From Bradyrhizobium sp. MOS002 (GTDB lineage Bacteria > Pseudomonadota > Alphaproteobacteria > Rhizobiales > Xanthobacteraceae): DNA of 64,000 nt. The DNA is taken from the NCBI RefSeq assembly GCF_003020115.1, contig NZ_PYFX01000001.1:1-64000 (forward strand), read 5' to 3'. Positions within the stretch are counted from its first letter, which is position 1; every line of letters starts with the position of its first letter. Both the position numbers and the translations under genes were made by a program. Below, in pieces: positions 14,314 to 24,226 of the stretch. The notes beneath the pieces are model-generated. The model was not told the origin of the DNA, searched no databases, and saw only the letters and a list, made by a program, of their open reading frames with translations.

Positions 14314-16464
14314 TCAGTTGTCCAAGAAGCTCCGCAGCTTCCGCGACCGCGACGGATGTTTCAACTTCCGCAGGGCCTTCGCCTCGATCTGACGAATACG
14401 TTCGCGCGTCACGCTGAATTGCTGCCCCACTTCTTCCAGCGTGTGGTCGGTGTTCATGCCGATGCCAAAGCGCATGCGCAGCACGCGCTCTTCGCGCGGG
14501 GTGAGCGAGGCGAGCACGCGCGTGGTGGTTTCGCGCAGATTCGACTGGATCGCGGCGTCGATCGGGAGGATCGCGTTCTTGTCCTCGATGAAATCGCCGA
14601 GGTGCGAATCCTCCTCGTCACCGACGGGCGTCTCCAGCGAGAGCGGCTCCTTGGCGATCTTGAGGACTTTCCGCACTTTCTCCAGCGGCATGCCGAGCTT
14701 TTCGGCCAATTCCTCAGGAGTGGGCTCGCGGCCGATCTCGTTGAGCATCTGGCGCGAGGTGCGCACGATCTTGTTGATCGTCTCGATCATGTGCACGGGG
14801 ATGCGGATGGTGCGCGCCTGGTCGGCGATCGAGCGGGTAATCGCCTGCCGGATCCACCACGTGGCGTAGGTCGAGAACTTGTAGCCGCGGCGGTACTCGA
14901 ACTTGTCGACCGCTTTCATCAGGCCGATGTTGCCTTCCTGGATCAGGTCGAGGAACTGCAGGCCGCGATTGGTGTATTTCTTGGCGATCGAGATCACGAG
15001 ACGGAGGTTGGCTTCCACCATCTCCTTCTTGGCCTGGCGGGCTTCGCGCTCGCCCTTCTGCACCGAGTGCACGATCTTGCGGAACTCGATGATCTCCAAG
15101 CCGGTCAGCGCCGCGAGCTGATGCACCTCGTGGCGGAGGTCCTTGATGCGGTCCTTCTCGTGATGGACAAAGTTCTTCCAGCCCTTGGCCGAAAGCTTCG
15201 AGACACGGTTGAGCCAGCGCGGATCGAGCTCCGAGCCGGTGTAGTTGCGCAGGAAGTCCTCGCGCGCGACGCCGTGGCTGTCGGCAAGGCGCATCAGGCG
15301 GCCCTCATGCGAGACGAGGCGCTTGTTGATGTCGTAGAGCTGCTCGACGAGTGAGTCGATACGCGCCTGGTTCAGGCGCAGCGACTTCACCTCGACGATG
15401 ATCTCGTCCTTGAGCTTGCGGTATTTGCGCTCCTGGTGCGGCGAGAGCGAGGGACCGTGCGAGGTGCTCTCGAGCTGGTTCTGAATGTCCTGCTCTTGCA
15501 GCTTGCGCAGCTTCTTGTAGCTGTCGGCGATCTTGTCGAAGATCTCGACGACCTTCGGCTTGAGCTCGGCCTCGATCGCCGCAAGCGACATCTGGTTCTC
15601 GAACTCGTCGTCCTCGTCCATGTCGGCTTCGGCGGCGGACTCCGCGGGATCCTTCGCGGCTTCGCCGGCATTGCCGGGCGCAGGCGCGGCGCGGAACGGG
15701 GTCGGCGCCGGCGGTGCGGCGGGCGGGGCGACATGCGCGGGCGCGGCGCCGGTGGCCTGGCCGCCTTCGGCCGTCGCTTCACCGGTCTCGCCGTTCGGAC
15801 CGGCGATCATCGCATTGTTCATGCCGGCCTTGGCGTCGGGCCCGGCATAGGTGGCTTCGAGATCAATGATGTCACGAAGGAAGATCTTTCCTTCGTTGAG
15901 CTCGTCGCGCCAGATGATGATGGCCTGGAAGGTCAGCGGGCTTTCGCACAGGCCTGCGATCATCGCCTCGCGGCCGGCCTCGATGCGCTTCGCAATCGCG
16001 ATTTCGCCTTCGCGCGACAGCAGCTCGACGGTGCCCATCTCGCGCAGATACATGCGAACGGGGTCGTCGGTGCGCTCGCCCGGCTCGCTCTTCTTGACCT
16101 CCGTGACGGCCTTCTGGGTGACTTCGACGAGTTCGTTGTCGGTCTCGTCCTCGCCGCCCTCGTCCTTGTCCTCCTCGCCTTCGCTATCGTCGGCTTCGGT
16201 GACGTTGATGCCCATGTCCGAGAGCATCGACATGATGTCCTCGATCTGCTCGGGAGAGGTCTGGTCGGACGGCAAAACTTCGTTGAGCTGATCGAAGGTC
16301 ACGAAGCCGCGCTTCTTGGCCTGCTTGATCATCTTCTTCACGGCCGCGTCGGACAGATCGAGCAACGGCGAGGGCGCGTCCTGGGAGTCCTTCTCCGGCG
16401 CGTCCGCTGCCTTGTCGTCTTTTTCCTTGTCCTTCGCCTGCAGCGTCTTTGCCTTGGTGGCCAT
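14314..16464 (-). CDS. rpoD: RNA polymerase primary sigma factor (sigma-70)
   Basis: A 716-residue sigma-70. Region 1.1 is at the N-terminus ([20 protein letters not shown]), then region 1.2 ([20 protein letters not shown]), a long acidic/Ala-Pro non-conserved insert, region 2 with [20 protein letters not shown] and [20 protein letters not shown], region 3, and region 4 ending with [20 protein letters not shown]. It directs core polymerase to housekeeping promoters. AGGAG lies just before the ATG. It is downstream of dnaG on the same strand, with a 378-bp gap likely to hold its own promoter. Confidence 0.98.
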   Translation of the reverse strand: MATKAKTLQAKDKEKDDKAADAPEKDSQDAPSPLLDLSDAAVKKMIKQAKKRGFVTFDQLNEVLPSDQTSPEQIEDIMSMLSDMGINVTEADDSEGEEDKDEGGEDETDNELVEVTQKAVTEVKKSEPGERTDDPVRMYLREMGTVELLSREGEIAIAKRIEAGREAMIAGLCESPLTFQAIIIWRDELNEGKIFLRDIIDLEATYAGPDAKAGMNNAMIAGPNGETGEATAEGGQATGAAPAHVAPPAAPPAPTPFRAAPAPGNAGEAAKDPAESAAEADMDEDDEFENQMSLAAIEAELKPKVVEIFDKIADSYKKLRKLQEQDIQNQLESTSHGPSLSPHQERKYRKLKDEIIVEVKSLRLNQARIDSLVEQLYDINKRLVSHEGRLMRLADSHGVAREDFLRNYTGSELDPRWLNRVSKLSAKGWKNFVHHEKDRIKDLRHEVHQLAALTGLEIIEFRKIVHSVQKGEREARQAKKEMVEANLRLVISIAKKYTNRGLQFLDLIQEGNIGLMKAVDKFEYRRGYKFSTYATWWIRQAITRSIADQARTIRIPVHMIETINKIVRTSRQMLNEIGREPTPEELAEKLGMPLEKVRKVLKIAKEPLSLETPVGDEEDSHLGDFIEDKNAILPIDAAIQSNLRETTTRVLASLTPREERVLRMRFGIGMNTDHTLEEVGQQFSVTRERIRQIEAKALRKLKHPSRSRKLRSFLDN

Positions 16465-16842
16465 CCATTGCTCCTAAACGCGTTTCACACAGACGTTCGC
16501 CGCGCCCGCGTGAAATCACTTGAACCTGTTGCTCGATGCTCTCGCTTCGTCAGATCTCGACACGGAAAGGGCGGCGCGGACCTCTTGTCGCCACCCCCGA
16601 CCTTTCACTCGCCGGATTTGCATAACGCTTCGTAGAGCCTCTTTGTCGCAGCGGATGCAGGTGTAGTGCCAACAGCAATTGCGCGGATTCATTCCTGACG
16701 CGTCTGTTCTGCCTGCGGCCGCCTGGTGGCCAAAGTGCTACAAGACCGTTAAGCCTCGATTAACCCTGTTTTTGCCGCCAAACCTCGGATTTGGCGAGTC
16801 TTTTAGCGGTTCCGGCACCGGCCGTCCGCATGATTCTTTTCA
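16465..16842. other. dnaG-rpoD intergenic region (rpoD leader)
   Basis: 378 bp with no gene. The rpoD ribosome site (AGGAG) is at its rpoD end. I could not assign a confident promoter. Confidence 0.4.
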
Positions 16843-18855
16843 TCACACGCTCTTCTGGAACCGGCCCGACAGCTCGCCAAAACCCTCGATCAGGGCCTCG
16901 GTGCCGTCGACTTCGCCTATCCGAGCCTTGACGTCGCGCAGCCACGCCATGTTGGCCTCGCTGGGATCCTCCCCCAAGGCCAGCTCGGCGTCTTTCAGCT
17001 CTCTAAGTAGTGAATGGTACTGCCGATGCAAGGCGACCAGCTGATGCCAGGTGGAGAGAACGTCGTCCCGTGCGGCGCCCTCGCGGGCGCCCCACACCGC
17101 CGCGGTCGTGATACCGCCCTCAACCCTTTGAAGAGCCTGCAAAAATCCGCCCTTTTCGAGGTCGCTGCGCATCTTCTCGGCGAGCTCGCCGGGGTCGGGC
17201 GAGTGGTGATGGTCGTTGGCAAAGGCGGCGATGATGCCGGCCCGGAGCTTATGCACCTCGGGATGGGCGAGCTCCAGGGCCGCGACCTCCTCGAGATGAT
17301 CGTGCAGCAGCCAGGGATGGTTGATCAGGATTTGCAGGATCAGGGCCTCCCGGCGGGAGATGGCGCTGCGCTGGCCGCGCATGATCGGGCTTGCCGCCAG
17401 CTGCGCGCTCGCCGCCTGGTAGGGCCCGGAGGGCAGCTGGATCGGACCGGGCGGGCCGCGGCGGCCACCAAATCCCTGGCCGCCGAATCGATTCGCGCCG
17501 CCCCCGCCACGGGGCTGGAACTGGCGACCGGCCGGGCCGGGGCGGAAATTGCCACGGCCGCCGCCAAAGCCGCCGCGTCCGCCTTCGGGGGCAAAGGCGC
17601 GCTGAAGCCGCTCGGCAAGATCCTGCCGGTAATAGCGCCGCACCACCTCGTCGCGAATGCCGTTGGAAAGCTCCTTGATGCGCGCCTCCAGCGCGGCGCG
17701 GCGCTCGGGCGTGGCGAAATTGCCGCCTTCGAGCTCGCGCGACCAGATCATCTCGGCGAGCGGACGCGCCGCCGCGATCACCTCCTCGATCGCGCCGCGA
17801 CCGCCGGAGCGCACGAGATCGTCGGGGTCCTGCCCTTCCGGCAGCAGCGCGAAACGAAGACTCTTGCCGGGCGCGAGGAAGGGCAAGGCGAGGTCCGCGG
17901 CACGATACGCCGCCTTCTGGCCGGCGCGGTCGCCGTCGAAGCAGAGGATCGGCTCGTCCGCCATCTTCCAGAGCAGCGCGAGCTGGTTTTCGGTGAGCGC
18001 GGTGCCGAGCGGCGCAACGCTGCCGGCAAAGCCCGCGGTGACCATGGCGATGACGTCGACATAGCCTTCGACCACGACCAGCGCGCTGCCGTCATGGGTG
18101 GCTTTGCGCGCGGTCTGGTGGTTGTAGAGATTGTCGCCCTTGTGGAAGAGCGGCGTCTCCGGCGAATTCAGGTATTTGGCCGGGACGTCCTTCTCCAGCG
18201 CGCGGCCGCCGAAGGCGATGACGCGGCCGCGCAGATCCGTGATCGGAAACATCACGCGATCGCGGAAGCGATCATAGGGCACCGGGATGTCGTTGCCGGC
18301 CACCAGCATGCCGGTCTCGACCATGTCGTCGACGGAGACGCCGAGCTTGCCGAGATGCTCTTTCAGCGCGAAGCGATCGGGCGGCGCATAGCCCAGCCGA
18401 AACTGCAATTGCGTCGCCGGCGAGATCGCGCGATCGGCGAGATAGCCGCGCGCCTTGGCGCCGACGCGCGAGGCCAGCGTCTCCGCGAAGAACTTCGCCG
18501 CGAGATCCATAACGTCATGCAGCGAGCGGCGCCGCTGCTCCTGACGCGCAGCATCCGGCGTCACCGCCGGCAGCGGCAGGCCCGCCATATTGGCGAGCCG
18601 CTCCACGGCCTCCGCGAACGGCAGGCCGTCGGTCTCCATCATGAAGCTGATGATATCGCCGTGCTTGCCGGAGGAGAAGTCGTGATAAAAGCCCTTCTGG
18701 TCGTTGACATAGAAGGACGGCGTCTTTTCCTGCTGGAACGGCGACAGCCCCTTCCACTCCCGCCCCGCCTTCTTCAGCTTGACGCGCTTGCCCACGACTT
18801 CGGAGACCGAAAGCCGGGCACGCAGCTCGTCGAGGAATTGGGGGGTGAAGCGCAT
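16843..18855 (-). CDS. dnaG: DNA primase lacking zinc ligands
   Basis: A 670-residue primase. The N-terminal zinc-ribbon region is recognisable (KGLSPFQQEKTPSFYVND, then GFYHDFSSGKHGDIISFMME), but the usual C, H, C, C ligands are replaced by S, Q, D and S. The TOPRIM core is intact (VVVEGYVDVIAM, then CFDGDRAGQKAAYRAADLAL). A Gly/Arg-rich insert (EGGRGGFGGGRGNFRPGPAG) follows near residue 425, then a DnaB-binding C-terminal domain. It makes RNA primers at the replication fork. The ligand loss is probably a clade trait, not a pseudogene sign. Confidence 0.96.
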   Translation of the reverse strand: MRFTPQFLDELRARLSVSEVVGKRVKLKKAGREWKGLSPFQQEKTPSFYVNDQKGFYHDFSSGKHGDIISFMMETDGLPFAEAVERLANMAGLPLPAVTPDAARQEQRRRSLHDVMDLAAKFFAETLASRVGAKARGYLADRAISPATQLQFRLGYAPPDRFALKEHLGKLGVSVDDMVETGMLVAGNDIPVPYDRFRDRVMFPITDLRGRVIAFGGRALEKDVPAKYLNSPETPLFHKGDNLYNHQTARKATHDGSALVVVEGYVDVIAMVTAGFAGSVAPLGTALTENQLALLWKMADEPILCFDGDRAGQKAAYRAADLALPFLAPGKSLRFALLPEGQDPDDLVRSGGRGAIEEVIAAARPLAEMIWSRELEGGNFATPERRAALEARIKELSNGIRDEVVRRYYRQDLAERLQRAFAPEGGRGGFGGGRGNFRPGPAGRQFQPRGGGGANRFGGQGFGGRRGPPGPIQLPSGPYQAASAQLAASPIMRGQRSAISRREALILQILINHPWLLHDHLEEVAALELAHPEVHKLRAGIIAAFANDHHHSPDPGELAEKMRSDLEKGGFLQALQRVEGGITTAAVWGAREGAARDDVLSTWHQLVALHRQYHSLLRELKDAELALGEDPSEANMAWLRDVKARIGEVDGTEALIEGFGELSGRFQKSV

Positions 18856-19046
18856 GGGCTCTGTGTAACGCGAAACCGTGTGAGTCGGGCGAAGGGATCA
18901 GGGATATAGGGACGACCCGTCCAGAAGTCAGGTTTGTCAGGCTTATACGCGCTGTTCACAGCCCTTCTTTCTTCCGGAGCGCGCGGAGCGTGAGCCCGGA
19001 CTGACAGAGGCCTTGAACCCGCCCCGGTTCCACGCTTCCATGGGCG

Positions 19047-19610
19047 ATGTTCAGGACCTTCCGAGGCGGCCAGAGCGGGGGTTGGCGCGTCACCTCGATT
19101 TCGCCGGTGACGGGCGAGCCCCTCGCCTTCATGCCTGCGCTGTCGGTCACCGACAGTGAGGCCATCGCGCTGCCGCTGGTGCCCTCGCGCAATGCCTGGC
19201 GCCTGGTCGGCGTCGCGAGCAGCTTGCGCTACACCGAGCGCGCCGAGAAGCAGCAGCTCACTGCCGTGCAGGCCGGCCTCGGCCGGCCGGAAGCGACCAG
19301 CGCGGCGCTGATCCCGATCCGCAAGTCGCAGGCCTGGTGGGATCTGACCCAGGAAGAGCGCCGCAGGATCTTCGAGGACAAATCGCACCACATCGCGAGC
19401 AGCCTGCGCTTCCTGCCCGCGATTGCGCGCCAGCTCTATCATTGCCGCGACCTCGGCGGACCCTTCGATTTCCTCACCTGGTTCGAATTCGCGCCCGCGC
19501 ACTCCTCGCTGTTCGAGGAGCTGGTGGCGATGCTCAGGCGGACCGAGGAGTGGAGCTATGTCGAGCGCGAGGTCGATGTGCGCGCGGTGAAGGAAGTGCT
19601 GTCGGCCTAG
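19047..19610 (+). CDS. Chlorite dismutase-family (heme) protein
   Basis: A 187-residue protein whose C-terminal half matches the Cld/HemQ-like fold: HHIASSLRFLPAIARQLYHC followed by RDLGGPFDFLTWFEFAPAHS and a final EVDVR. The His of QLYHC is the probable heme ligand. Short Cld-like proteins may lack true chlorite activity, so the substrate is open. It overlaps the convergent gene by 4 bp. Confidence 0.8.
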   Translation: MFRTFRGGQSGGWRVTSISPVTGEPLAFMPALSVTDSEAIALPLVPSRNAWRLVGVASSLRYTERAEKQQLTAVQAGLGRPEATSAALIPIRKSQAWWDLTQEERRRIFEDKSHHIASSLRFLPAIARQLYHCRDLGGPFDFLTWFEFAPAHSSLFEELVAMLRRTEEWSYVEREVDVRAVKEVLSA

Positions 19611-20005
19611 TGCTCGAGAAAGCGGCCGGATTCGATGCGCGGCAGATCGGTGACGGGCCAGTTGTAAATGTAAGTCCAGGCCGGTGCCGTCGCGCCGTCC
19701 GCGCCTGTTACGTCGACCAGTCTGCGCAGATATTCGGTCGGCTCCGGAAAACCCTCGCCGCAGGCCTCGTACATGTCGAGCTCGCGCAAGAGCTCGTCGG
19801 GCACGCGCAGGTGAAAGAGTTCGCCGTGGACACGGTCGGACGGCACATCGGAGAGCAGCAACCCCGGGTAATGCTTCACCAGAACGAGCCGGCCGCGGCA
19901 GGTCGCTTCACCGAGAAAATCCGCGTGGCCCGCAAGCAGCCGCGCCATCGGATGGTCGAAGCCGCGCATCAGCGTGCCGTAGACGAAAAGACGATCGGAG
20001 GTCAT
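19607..20005 (-). CDS. Gamma-glutamylcyclotransferase-like (AIG2/GGCT) protein
   Basis: A 132-residue protein with the family opening LFVYGTLMRGFDHPMARLL and the likely catalytic Glu in DMYEACG. Members convert gamma-glutamyl amines to 5-oxoproline; the substrate is unknown here. It converges on the Cld-like gene with a 4-bp overlap. Confidence 0.82.
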   Translation of the reverse strand: MTSDRLFVYGTLMRGFDHPMARLLAGHADFLGEATCRGRLVLVKHYPGLLLSDVPSDRVHGELFHLRVPDELLRELDMYEACGEGFPEPTEYLRRLVDVTGADGATAPAWTYIYNWPVTDLPRIESGRFLEH

Positions 20006-20050
20006 GGCCTTCTATAACCGTCAATCCGCAGCGTGCAAATCGCAGCAGAT

Positions 20051-20959
20051 CTACGAAACCTCCGCCTCGAGTTTCTCGCTGCGTTGCTCGTCCGACACCA
20101 CCCTGATGGTCACGTCCATGGCGTCGAACGCGCCCGCAGGGCCGATATAGACGCCGTGCAGCGGGATCGCCTGGCGCGGATCGCGGGCGACCGCGACGCG
20201 GATGAGGTCGCGGGTGCCGACAATGCCGTTGGTCGGATCGAACTCGATCCAGCCCGCGCTCGGCAGGTAGACCTGCACCCAGGCATGCGTCGAGCCACCG
20301 CCGACATGGCGCTGCTCAATATCCTCCGGCAGGAAGATGTAGCCGGAGACGAACCGTGCGGCGAAGCCGAGATGGCGCAGCGCCTCGATCATGAACAGCG
20401 CGTAGTCGCGGCAGGTTCCGCTACCGGACTGCAAGGTGTCGAGCGGATGCTGCGTGCCGAGCTCGTGGCGCTTGCGATACTTGAACCGTTCGCGGATGCC
20501 GTGGGTCATGCCGCTCAGGATCTTGAAGGTCGGCGTCGGCGCGTCCTCGTCGAGAAAGCCGCGCGCCCATTCCGCGATCTCGCCGTCGGGATCGGTATAT
20601 TGCGGCGTGATGTAGTGGACGAGGTCGGGAAATTCCTCGTCGTCATAGGCGAACGGATAGAAATAGGCCGAGTCGTCCGGCGTCAGCGCGAACTCCTCGA
20701 CCGGATTGTGCTCGACGGTGACGTGCCAGTCGAAGACCAGCGCGGCCGCGCGCTCGTCGAAATTCGCGATCGCGACGGAATTGCCGAACACGTCGTGGAT
20801 CCAGTGCAGCGACATCGGCTCCGGCGAGATCTCGAGCCTGGAGTCGAGCACACGCAGATCATGCCCGTCGCGCGGACGCAGCATGATCCTGTGTTCGCCG
20901 AACGCCACGGGGCGGGTGTAGCGATATTCGGTCTTGTGATGAATCGTCAGCAGCGGCAT
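20051..20959 (-). CDS. Transglutaminase-like cysteine protease-fold protein
   Basis: A 302-residue protein: N-terminal beta domain (HHKTEYRYTRPVAFGEHRIM) and transglutaminase core with Cys183 (SGTCRDYA), His225 (STHAWVQV) and Asp241 (EFDPTNG). It is a probable peptidase or amidase in the cytoplasm, as no signal peptide is seen. A second family member is at 24622-25428 and lacks the His. Confidence 0.9.
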   Translation of the reverse strand: MPLLTIHHKTEYRYTRPVAFGEHRIMLRPRDGHDLRVLDSRLEISPEPMSLHWIHDVFGNSVAIANFDERAAALVFDWHVTVEHNPVEEFALTPDDSAYFYPFAYDDEEFPDLVHYITPQYTDPDGEIAEWARGFLDEDAPTPTFKILSGMTHGIRERFKYRKRHELGTQHPLDTLQSGSGTCRDYALFMIEALRHLGFAARFVSGYIFLPEDIEQRHVGGGSTHAWVQVYLPSAGWIEFDPTNGIVGTRDLIRVAVARDPRQAIPLHGVYIGPAGAFDAMDVTIRVVSDEQRSEKLEAEVS

Positions 20960-21050
20960 CGTCAGGCAATCATGGTGAGGTCGGGCGGACCAATCTATAG
21001 CAATTCCGCCCGATTCTTCGGGGTGACTGCTGTTTCATTAGGCAATCAGG

Positions 21051-21857
21051 ATGGCTTTAGACACAATCGAGGCGACCAATCAACTCCTGGGCGAGGGTGA
21101 CATCCCCCCGGTGCACGAGGTGAATGCGCAAGGGACATCGCCTTTTTTGCTCACCTCGGACCACTACGGACGGGTCTTGCCGCGGGCGCTCGGCGATCTC
21201 GGCGTCGCGGGAGGCGAGCTGACGCGGCACATCGCCTGGGACATCGGCATCGCGGGTGTCGCCGACCGGCTGGCAGAGATGCTGGGCGCACATCTGATCG
21301 CCCAGCGCTATTCGCGGCTGGTGATCGACTGCAACCGCCCGCCCGCCGCTGTGAGCTCGATCCCCGTGATTTCCGAAGCAACCGCGATCCCGCGCAACGA
21401 GGGAATTTCGGAGCAGGAGCGCAAAGCGCGCAGGCGCGAGATTTTCGAGCCCTATCACCGCCGTATCGATGCCGCGATCGGCCGCCGCGTGCACGACAAG
21501 CGGCCGACGGTGCTGGTGTCGCTGCACAGCTTCACCCCCGTTTACGCTGGCGTTGCGCGGCCCTGGCACATCGGCGCGCTGTATAATCGCGACACCGTGC
21601 TGCCGCAGCTGCTGCTCAAGCATCTGCGCGGCCAGGGCGATCTCGTCGTCGGCGACAACGAGCCCTACGCGGTGGACGACCTCACCGACTACACCATCCC
21701 CGTCCACGGCGAGGGCCGCGGCCTCGTCAACACCGGCATCGAGATCCGCCAGGATCTGATCGCCGATCAGTCCGGCCAGCAACAATGGGCCGAGCGACTG
21801 GCGGGGATTTTTGCGGAGATCGAAGTGGAGCTGCGGGCGCAGAGGCTGGTCGATTAG
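21051..21857 (+). CDS. N-formylglutamate amidohydrolase family protein
   Basis: A 268-residue protein of the HutG-like N-formylglutamate amidohydrolase family: LLTSDHYGRVLPRALGDLGV, DIGIAGVADRLAEMLGAHLI, VIDCNRPP and LVSLHSFTPVYAG. Predicted zinc hydrolase of N-formylglutamate or a related acylated amino acid. No hut genes are adjacent, so a role in histidine degradation is not supported by context. Confidence 0.88.
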   Translation: MALDTIEATNQLLGEGDIPPVHEVNAQGTSPFLLTSDHYGRVLPRALGDLGVAGGELTRHIAWDIGIAGVADRLAEMLGAHLIAQRYSRLVIDCNRPPAAVSSIPVISEATAIPRNEGISEQERKARRREIFEPYHRRIDAAIGRRVHDKRPTVLVSLHSFTPVYAGVARPWHIGALYNRDTVLPQLLLKHLRGQGDLVVGDNEPYAVDDLTDYTIPVHGEGRGLVNTGIEIRQDLIADQSGQQQWAERLAGIFAEIEVELRAQRLVD

Positions 21858-21938
21858 TCCCGCGTCGCGACGATATCCGCGCCGATCGAGATGCACATCG
21901 CCGGCGCGAAGGGTTCAAGGCTACCGACCCGATGGCGG

Positions 21939-22559
21939 TTATTTCGCCCTGGTCAGCGCCAGCCAGATGCCGCCGCCGATCATGAAGCCGCCGGAGATGC
22001 GCGACATCATGCGCGTGCGGCGAGCCGAAAAGAACTTTCGGGCCCGCCCCGCGGCGATGGCGTAGAGCGCGTCCGTCATCACCGCAGTGACCATGAAGGT
22101 TGCGCCCAGCAGCGCGACCTGCGGGAAGTGGTCGCGGTTCATGTCCATGAACTGCGGGATGAAGGCGCCGAAGAACACCAGCACCTTCGGGTTCGACAGC
22201 AGCACCAGGAAACCTTGCAGGAAGAATCCGCCGCGCGGCGGCGCCGGCGGCTCGTCCACATTGACGCCCTCGACCGGCGCCCAGATCAGCTTGATGCCGA
22301 GCCAGACCAGATAGGCGGCGCCGGCAAAGCGCACCCAGTCGAACCAATAGCCCATGGTCGCCATCAGCGAGGTCAGGCCGACCGCGACGATGCCGATGAC
22401 GATGGCGAGGCCGGCCTGCGCACCGGCCACATTGGTCAGCGCCGCACGCGTGCCGTGGCGCAGCCCGTTGGCGATGACGAGGGTGACGATCGGACCGGGC
22501 AGCAGCGCGAGCGCGATGCAGGCGGCAAGGAAAGCGAGATAGGCTTGCAGAGACATCAT
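21939..22559 (-). CDS. LysE-family exporter
   Basis: A 206-residue six-helix membrane protein: LPGPIVTLVIANGLRHGTRA near the N-terminus and LLSNPKVLVFFGAFIPQFMD in the middle, both family signatures. The start is the first of two adjacent ATGs (22559 or 22556); upstream in-frame codons lack a signal. Substrate unknown. Confidence 0.9.
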   Translation of the reverse strand: MMSLQAYLAFLAACIALALLPGPIVTLVIANGLRHGTRAALTNVAGAQAGLAIVIGIVAVGLTSLMATMGYWFDWVRFAGAAYLVWLGIKLIWAPVEGVNVDEPPAPPRGGFFLQGFLVLLSNPKVLVFFGAFIPQFMDMNRDHFPQVALLGATFMVTAVMTDALYAIAAGRARKFFSARRTRMMSRISGGFMIGGGIWLALTRAK

Positions 22560-22689
22560 GGGGAGGACTCGCTGGGAGCGGTTTGGGGCATTAATGCATG
22601 GCACTCAGTTTCCGTCCAGCGCCGCCGTCACCCACGTCTTCATCTCCGGCGCCTGCAGGAACACGAGCACCGCGCGATGCATCACCATC

Positions 22690-22719
22690 TTGACAGGCAA
22701 CCATTTGGTTGCCTATTAT
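22690..22719 (+). promoter_or_regulatory. ArsR promoter with operator filling the spacer
   Basis: -35 TTGACA (22690-22695), 18-bp spacer, -10 TATTAT (22714-22719). The spacer is exactly a perfect inverted repeat, GGCAACC ATTT GGTTGCC (22696-22713). The start codon is 7 nt after the -10 box, so transcription should begin at or next to the ATG. Bound repressor would block polymerase directly: autoregulation by the ArsR protein is inferred. Confidence 0.85.
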
Positions 22720-22726
22720 CGCCGCC

Positions 22727-23041
22727 ATGGATGAGGTCTTCAAAGCGCTCGCCGATGCGTCACGACGGTCGCTGCTCGACAGGCTTCACGCCAGGAACGG
22801 CCAGACGCTGAACGAACTCTGCGAAGGTCTCGCGATGACGCGCCAGGCGGTGACCAAGCACCTTGCCATTCTGGAACAGGCCAATCTGGTCACGACCATC
22901 AGGCACGGCCGCGAGAAGCTGCACTATCTCAATCCGGTTCCGATCCATCAGATCGGCGAACGCTGGATCAAGAAATTCGAGCGCGGCAAGCTCGCCGCAC
23001 TCGGCGAGTTGAAACGCCAGTTGGAGAAGCGCGATGAGTAA
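22727..23041 (+). CDS. ArsR-family transcriptional repressor
   Basis: A 104-residue winged-helix regulator (MDEVFKALADASRRSLLDRL, LAMTRQAVTKHLAILEQANL, REKLHYLNP). No metal-binding Cys motif is visible. It belongs to the ArsR group paired with SRPBCC/AHSA1 genes. The ATG at 22727 is chosen over an upstream TTG because it follows the promoter at leaderless distance. It overlaps the next gene by 8 bp, forming a three-gene operon. Confidence 0.93.
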   Translation: MDEVFKALADASRRSLLDRLHARNGQTLNELCEGLAMTRQAVTKHLAILEQANLVTTIRHGREKLHYLNPVPIHQIGERWIKKFERGKLAALGELKRQLEKRDE

Positions 23042-23504
23042 GCCGCAATTCGTCTATGTCACCTACATCGAGACCACGCCGACGAGGCTGTGGGAGGCGC
23101 TGACATCAAGCGAGTTCACCAAGCAATACTGGTTCGGCGCCGAGGTCAGGTCCGACTGGAAAATCGGCTCCCCTTTCGCGCTGCTGCTGGACGGCGAGAC
23201 CACCGATTCCGGCGAAATCCTCGAGGCCGATCCGCCGCGGCGGTTGTCCTACAGCTTCAAGCACCAGAAATACGAAGAGCTGCGCGGCGAACCGATCTCC
23301 CGGGTGGTCTTCACCATCGAACCGTTCGGCTCGCTCGTGCGTTTGACCGTCTTGCATGACGGATTCGTCGAAGGGGGCAAATATCTCGGCGCCGTTTCCA
23401 ATGGCTGGCCGGCGATCCTGTCCGGGCTCAAGAGCCTCCTCGAGAGAGGCAAGGTGCTCGCCATCCCGCGCACAGCGCTCAACAAGGGATTCGATGCAAA
23501 ATGA
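23034..23504 (+). CDS. SRPBCC (AHSA1-like) protein
   Basis: A 156-residue START/Bet v1-like fold: YVTYIETTPTRLWEALTSSE, YWFGAEVRSDWKIGSPF, GWPAILSGLKSLLERGKVL. Such proteins bind hydrophobic ligands or act as co-chaperones. It is the middle gene of the ArsR operon and overlaps the following paralog by 4 bp. The ligand is unknown. Confidence 0.9.
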   Translation: MSKPQFVYVTYIETTPTRLWEALTSSEFTKQYWFGAEVRSDWKIGSPFALLLDGETTDSGEILEADPPRRLSYSFKHQKYEELRGEPISRVVFTIEPFGSLVRLTVLHDGFVEGGKYLGAVSNGWPAILSGLKSLLERGKVLAIPRTALNKGFDAK

Positions 23505-24013
23505 ACCTCGATCAGTTCAAGCCGCTCACCGTCTACACGATTTACATCGCCGCGACGCGGGACAAGGTGTGGGAGGCGCTGACCTCCGCCGAGTTCAGCC
23601 GCAAATACTTTTCCGGCTTTGCGGTGGAGATGGAGCCGAGACTCGGCGGCAAATTCATCGTGCGCGCGCTTGACGGATCGGAACACATCTCGGGCGATGT
23701 TTTCGAATACGATCCGCCGAACAGGCTGACGGTGACGTGGAACGTCAACTGGCCCGACCTCGTTGCAAAGCTCGGCACTACGCTTGTCACTTATGAGATC
23801 GAACAGGCCGGCGAAGCCGTCCGCCTCACCATGAGCGAACGTCACGACCGTCCGCTCAGCGACGACATCCTTTCCGGCGGCCGCACCGGCTGGCCTGCAA
23901 TCCTGTCGGGGCTGAAGAGCCTGCTGGAAACGGGCAAGGCGCCGCAGATCAAGATGGCGCCGCCGGTGCAGATGCTGGAAGCGTTGAAGGCGATGGGTAT
24001 CAAGACGCCGTAG
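23501..24013 (+). CDS. SRPBCC (AHSA1-like) protein, paralog
   Basis: A 170-residue paralog of the preceding product: YTIYIAATRDKVWEALTSAE, and again GWPAILSGLKSLLETGKAPQ. The shared tail shows tandem duplication. Starts with ATGA overlap. Confidence 0.9.
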   Translation: MNLDQFKPLTVYTIYIAATRDKVWEALTSAEFSRKYFSGFAVEMEPRLGGKFIVRALDGSEHISGDVFEYDPPNRLTVTWNVNWPDLVAKLGTTLVTYEIEQAGEAVRLTMSERHDRPLSDDILSGGRTGWPAILSGLKSLLETGKAPQIKMAPPVQMLEALKAMGIKTP

Positions 24014-24031
24014 CGGGCGAACTCCGCGCCG

Positions 24032-24226
24032 TCATCGCTTCTTCTTCACCGGAGGCGGATTGATTTCGTCGATCTTGCGACTGCAATCCGCTTCCGAGCC
24101 GTGCGGGCCCGAGACAAAGGTCCCGCTGACCTTGATCGCGTACCAGCCCGACTCGACGCCGAGCCGGAGCGCTTCTTCTGTCTTGACGTGCCGTGGGGAG
24201 AGAGCTTGGATCGGTTGGGTTTGCAT
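24032..24226 (-). CDS. Small conserved hypothetical protein (64 aa)
   Basis: Starts MQTQPIQALSPRHVKTEEAL, then RLGVESGWYAIKVSGTFVSG, ends NPPPVKKKR. It is composed like a real soluble protein with a Lys-rich tail. The ATG at 24226 is preferred to 24256 because upstream codons are basic and unstructured. Function unknown. Confidence 0.6.
   Translation of the reverse strand: MQTQPIQALSPRHVKTEEALRLGVESGWYAIKVSGTFVSGPHGSEADCSRKIDEINPPPVKKKR

Noticed and set aside
17014..18909. 631-codon frame antisense to dnaG, and similar ones antisense to rpoD (15436-16635) and the PAS kinase (59511-61379)
   Set aside because: Same codon-bias effect over well-recognised genes.
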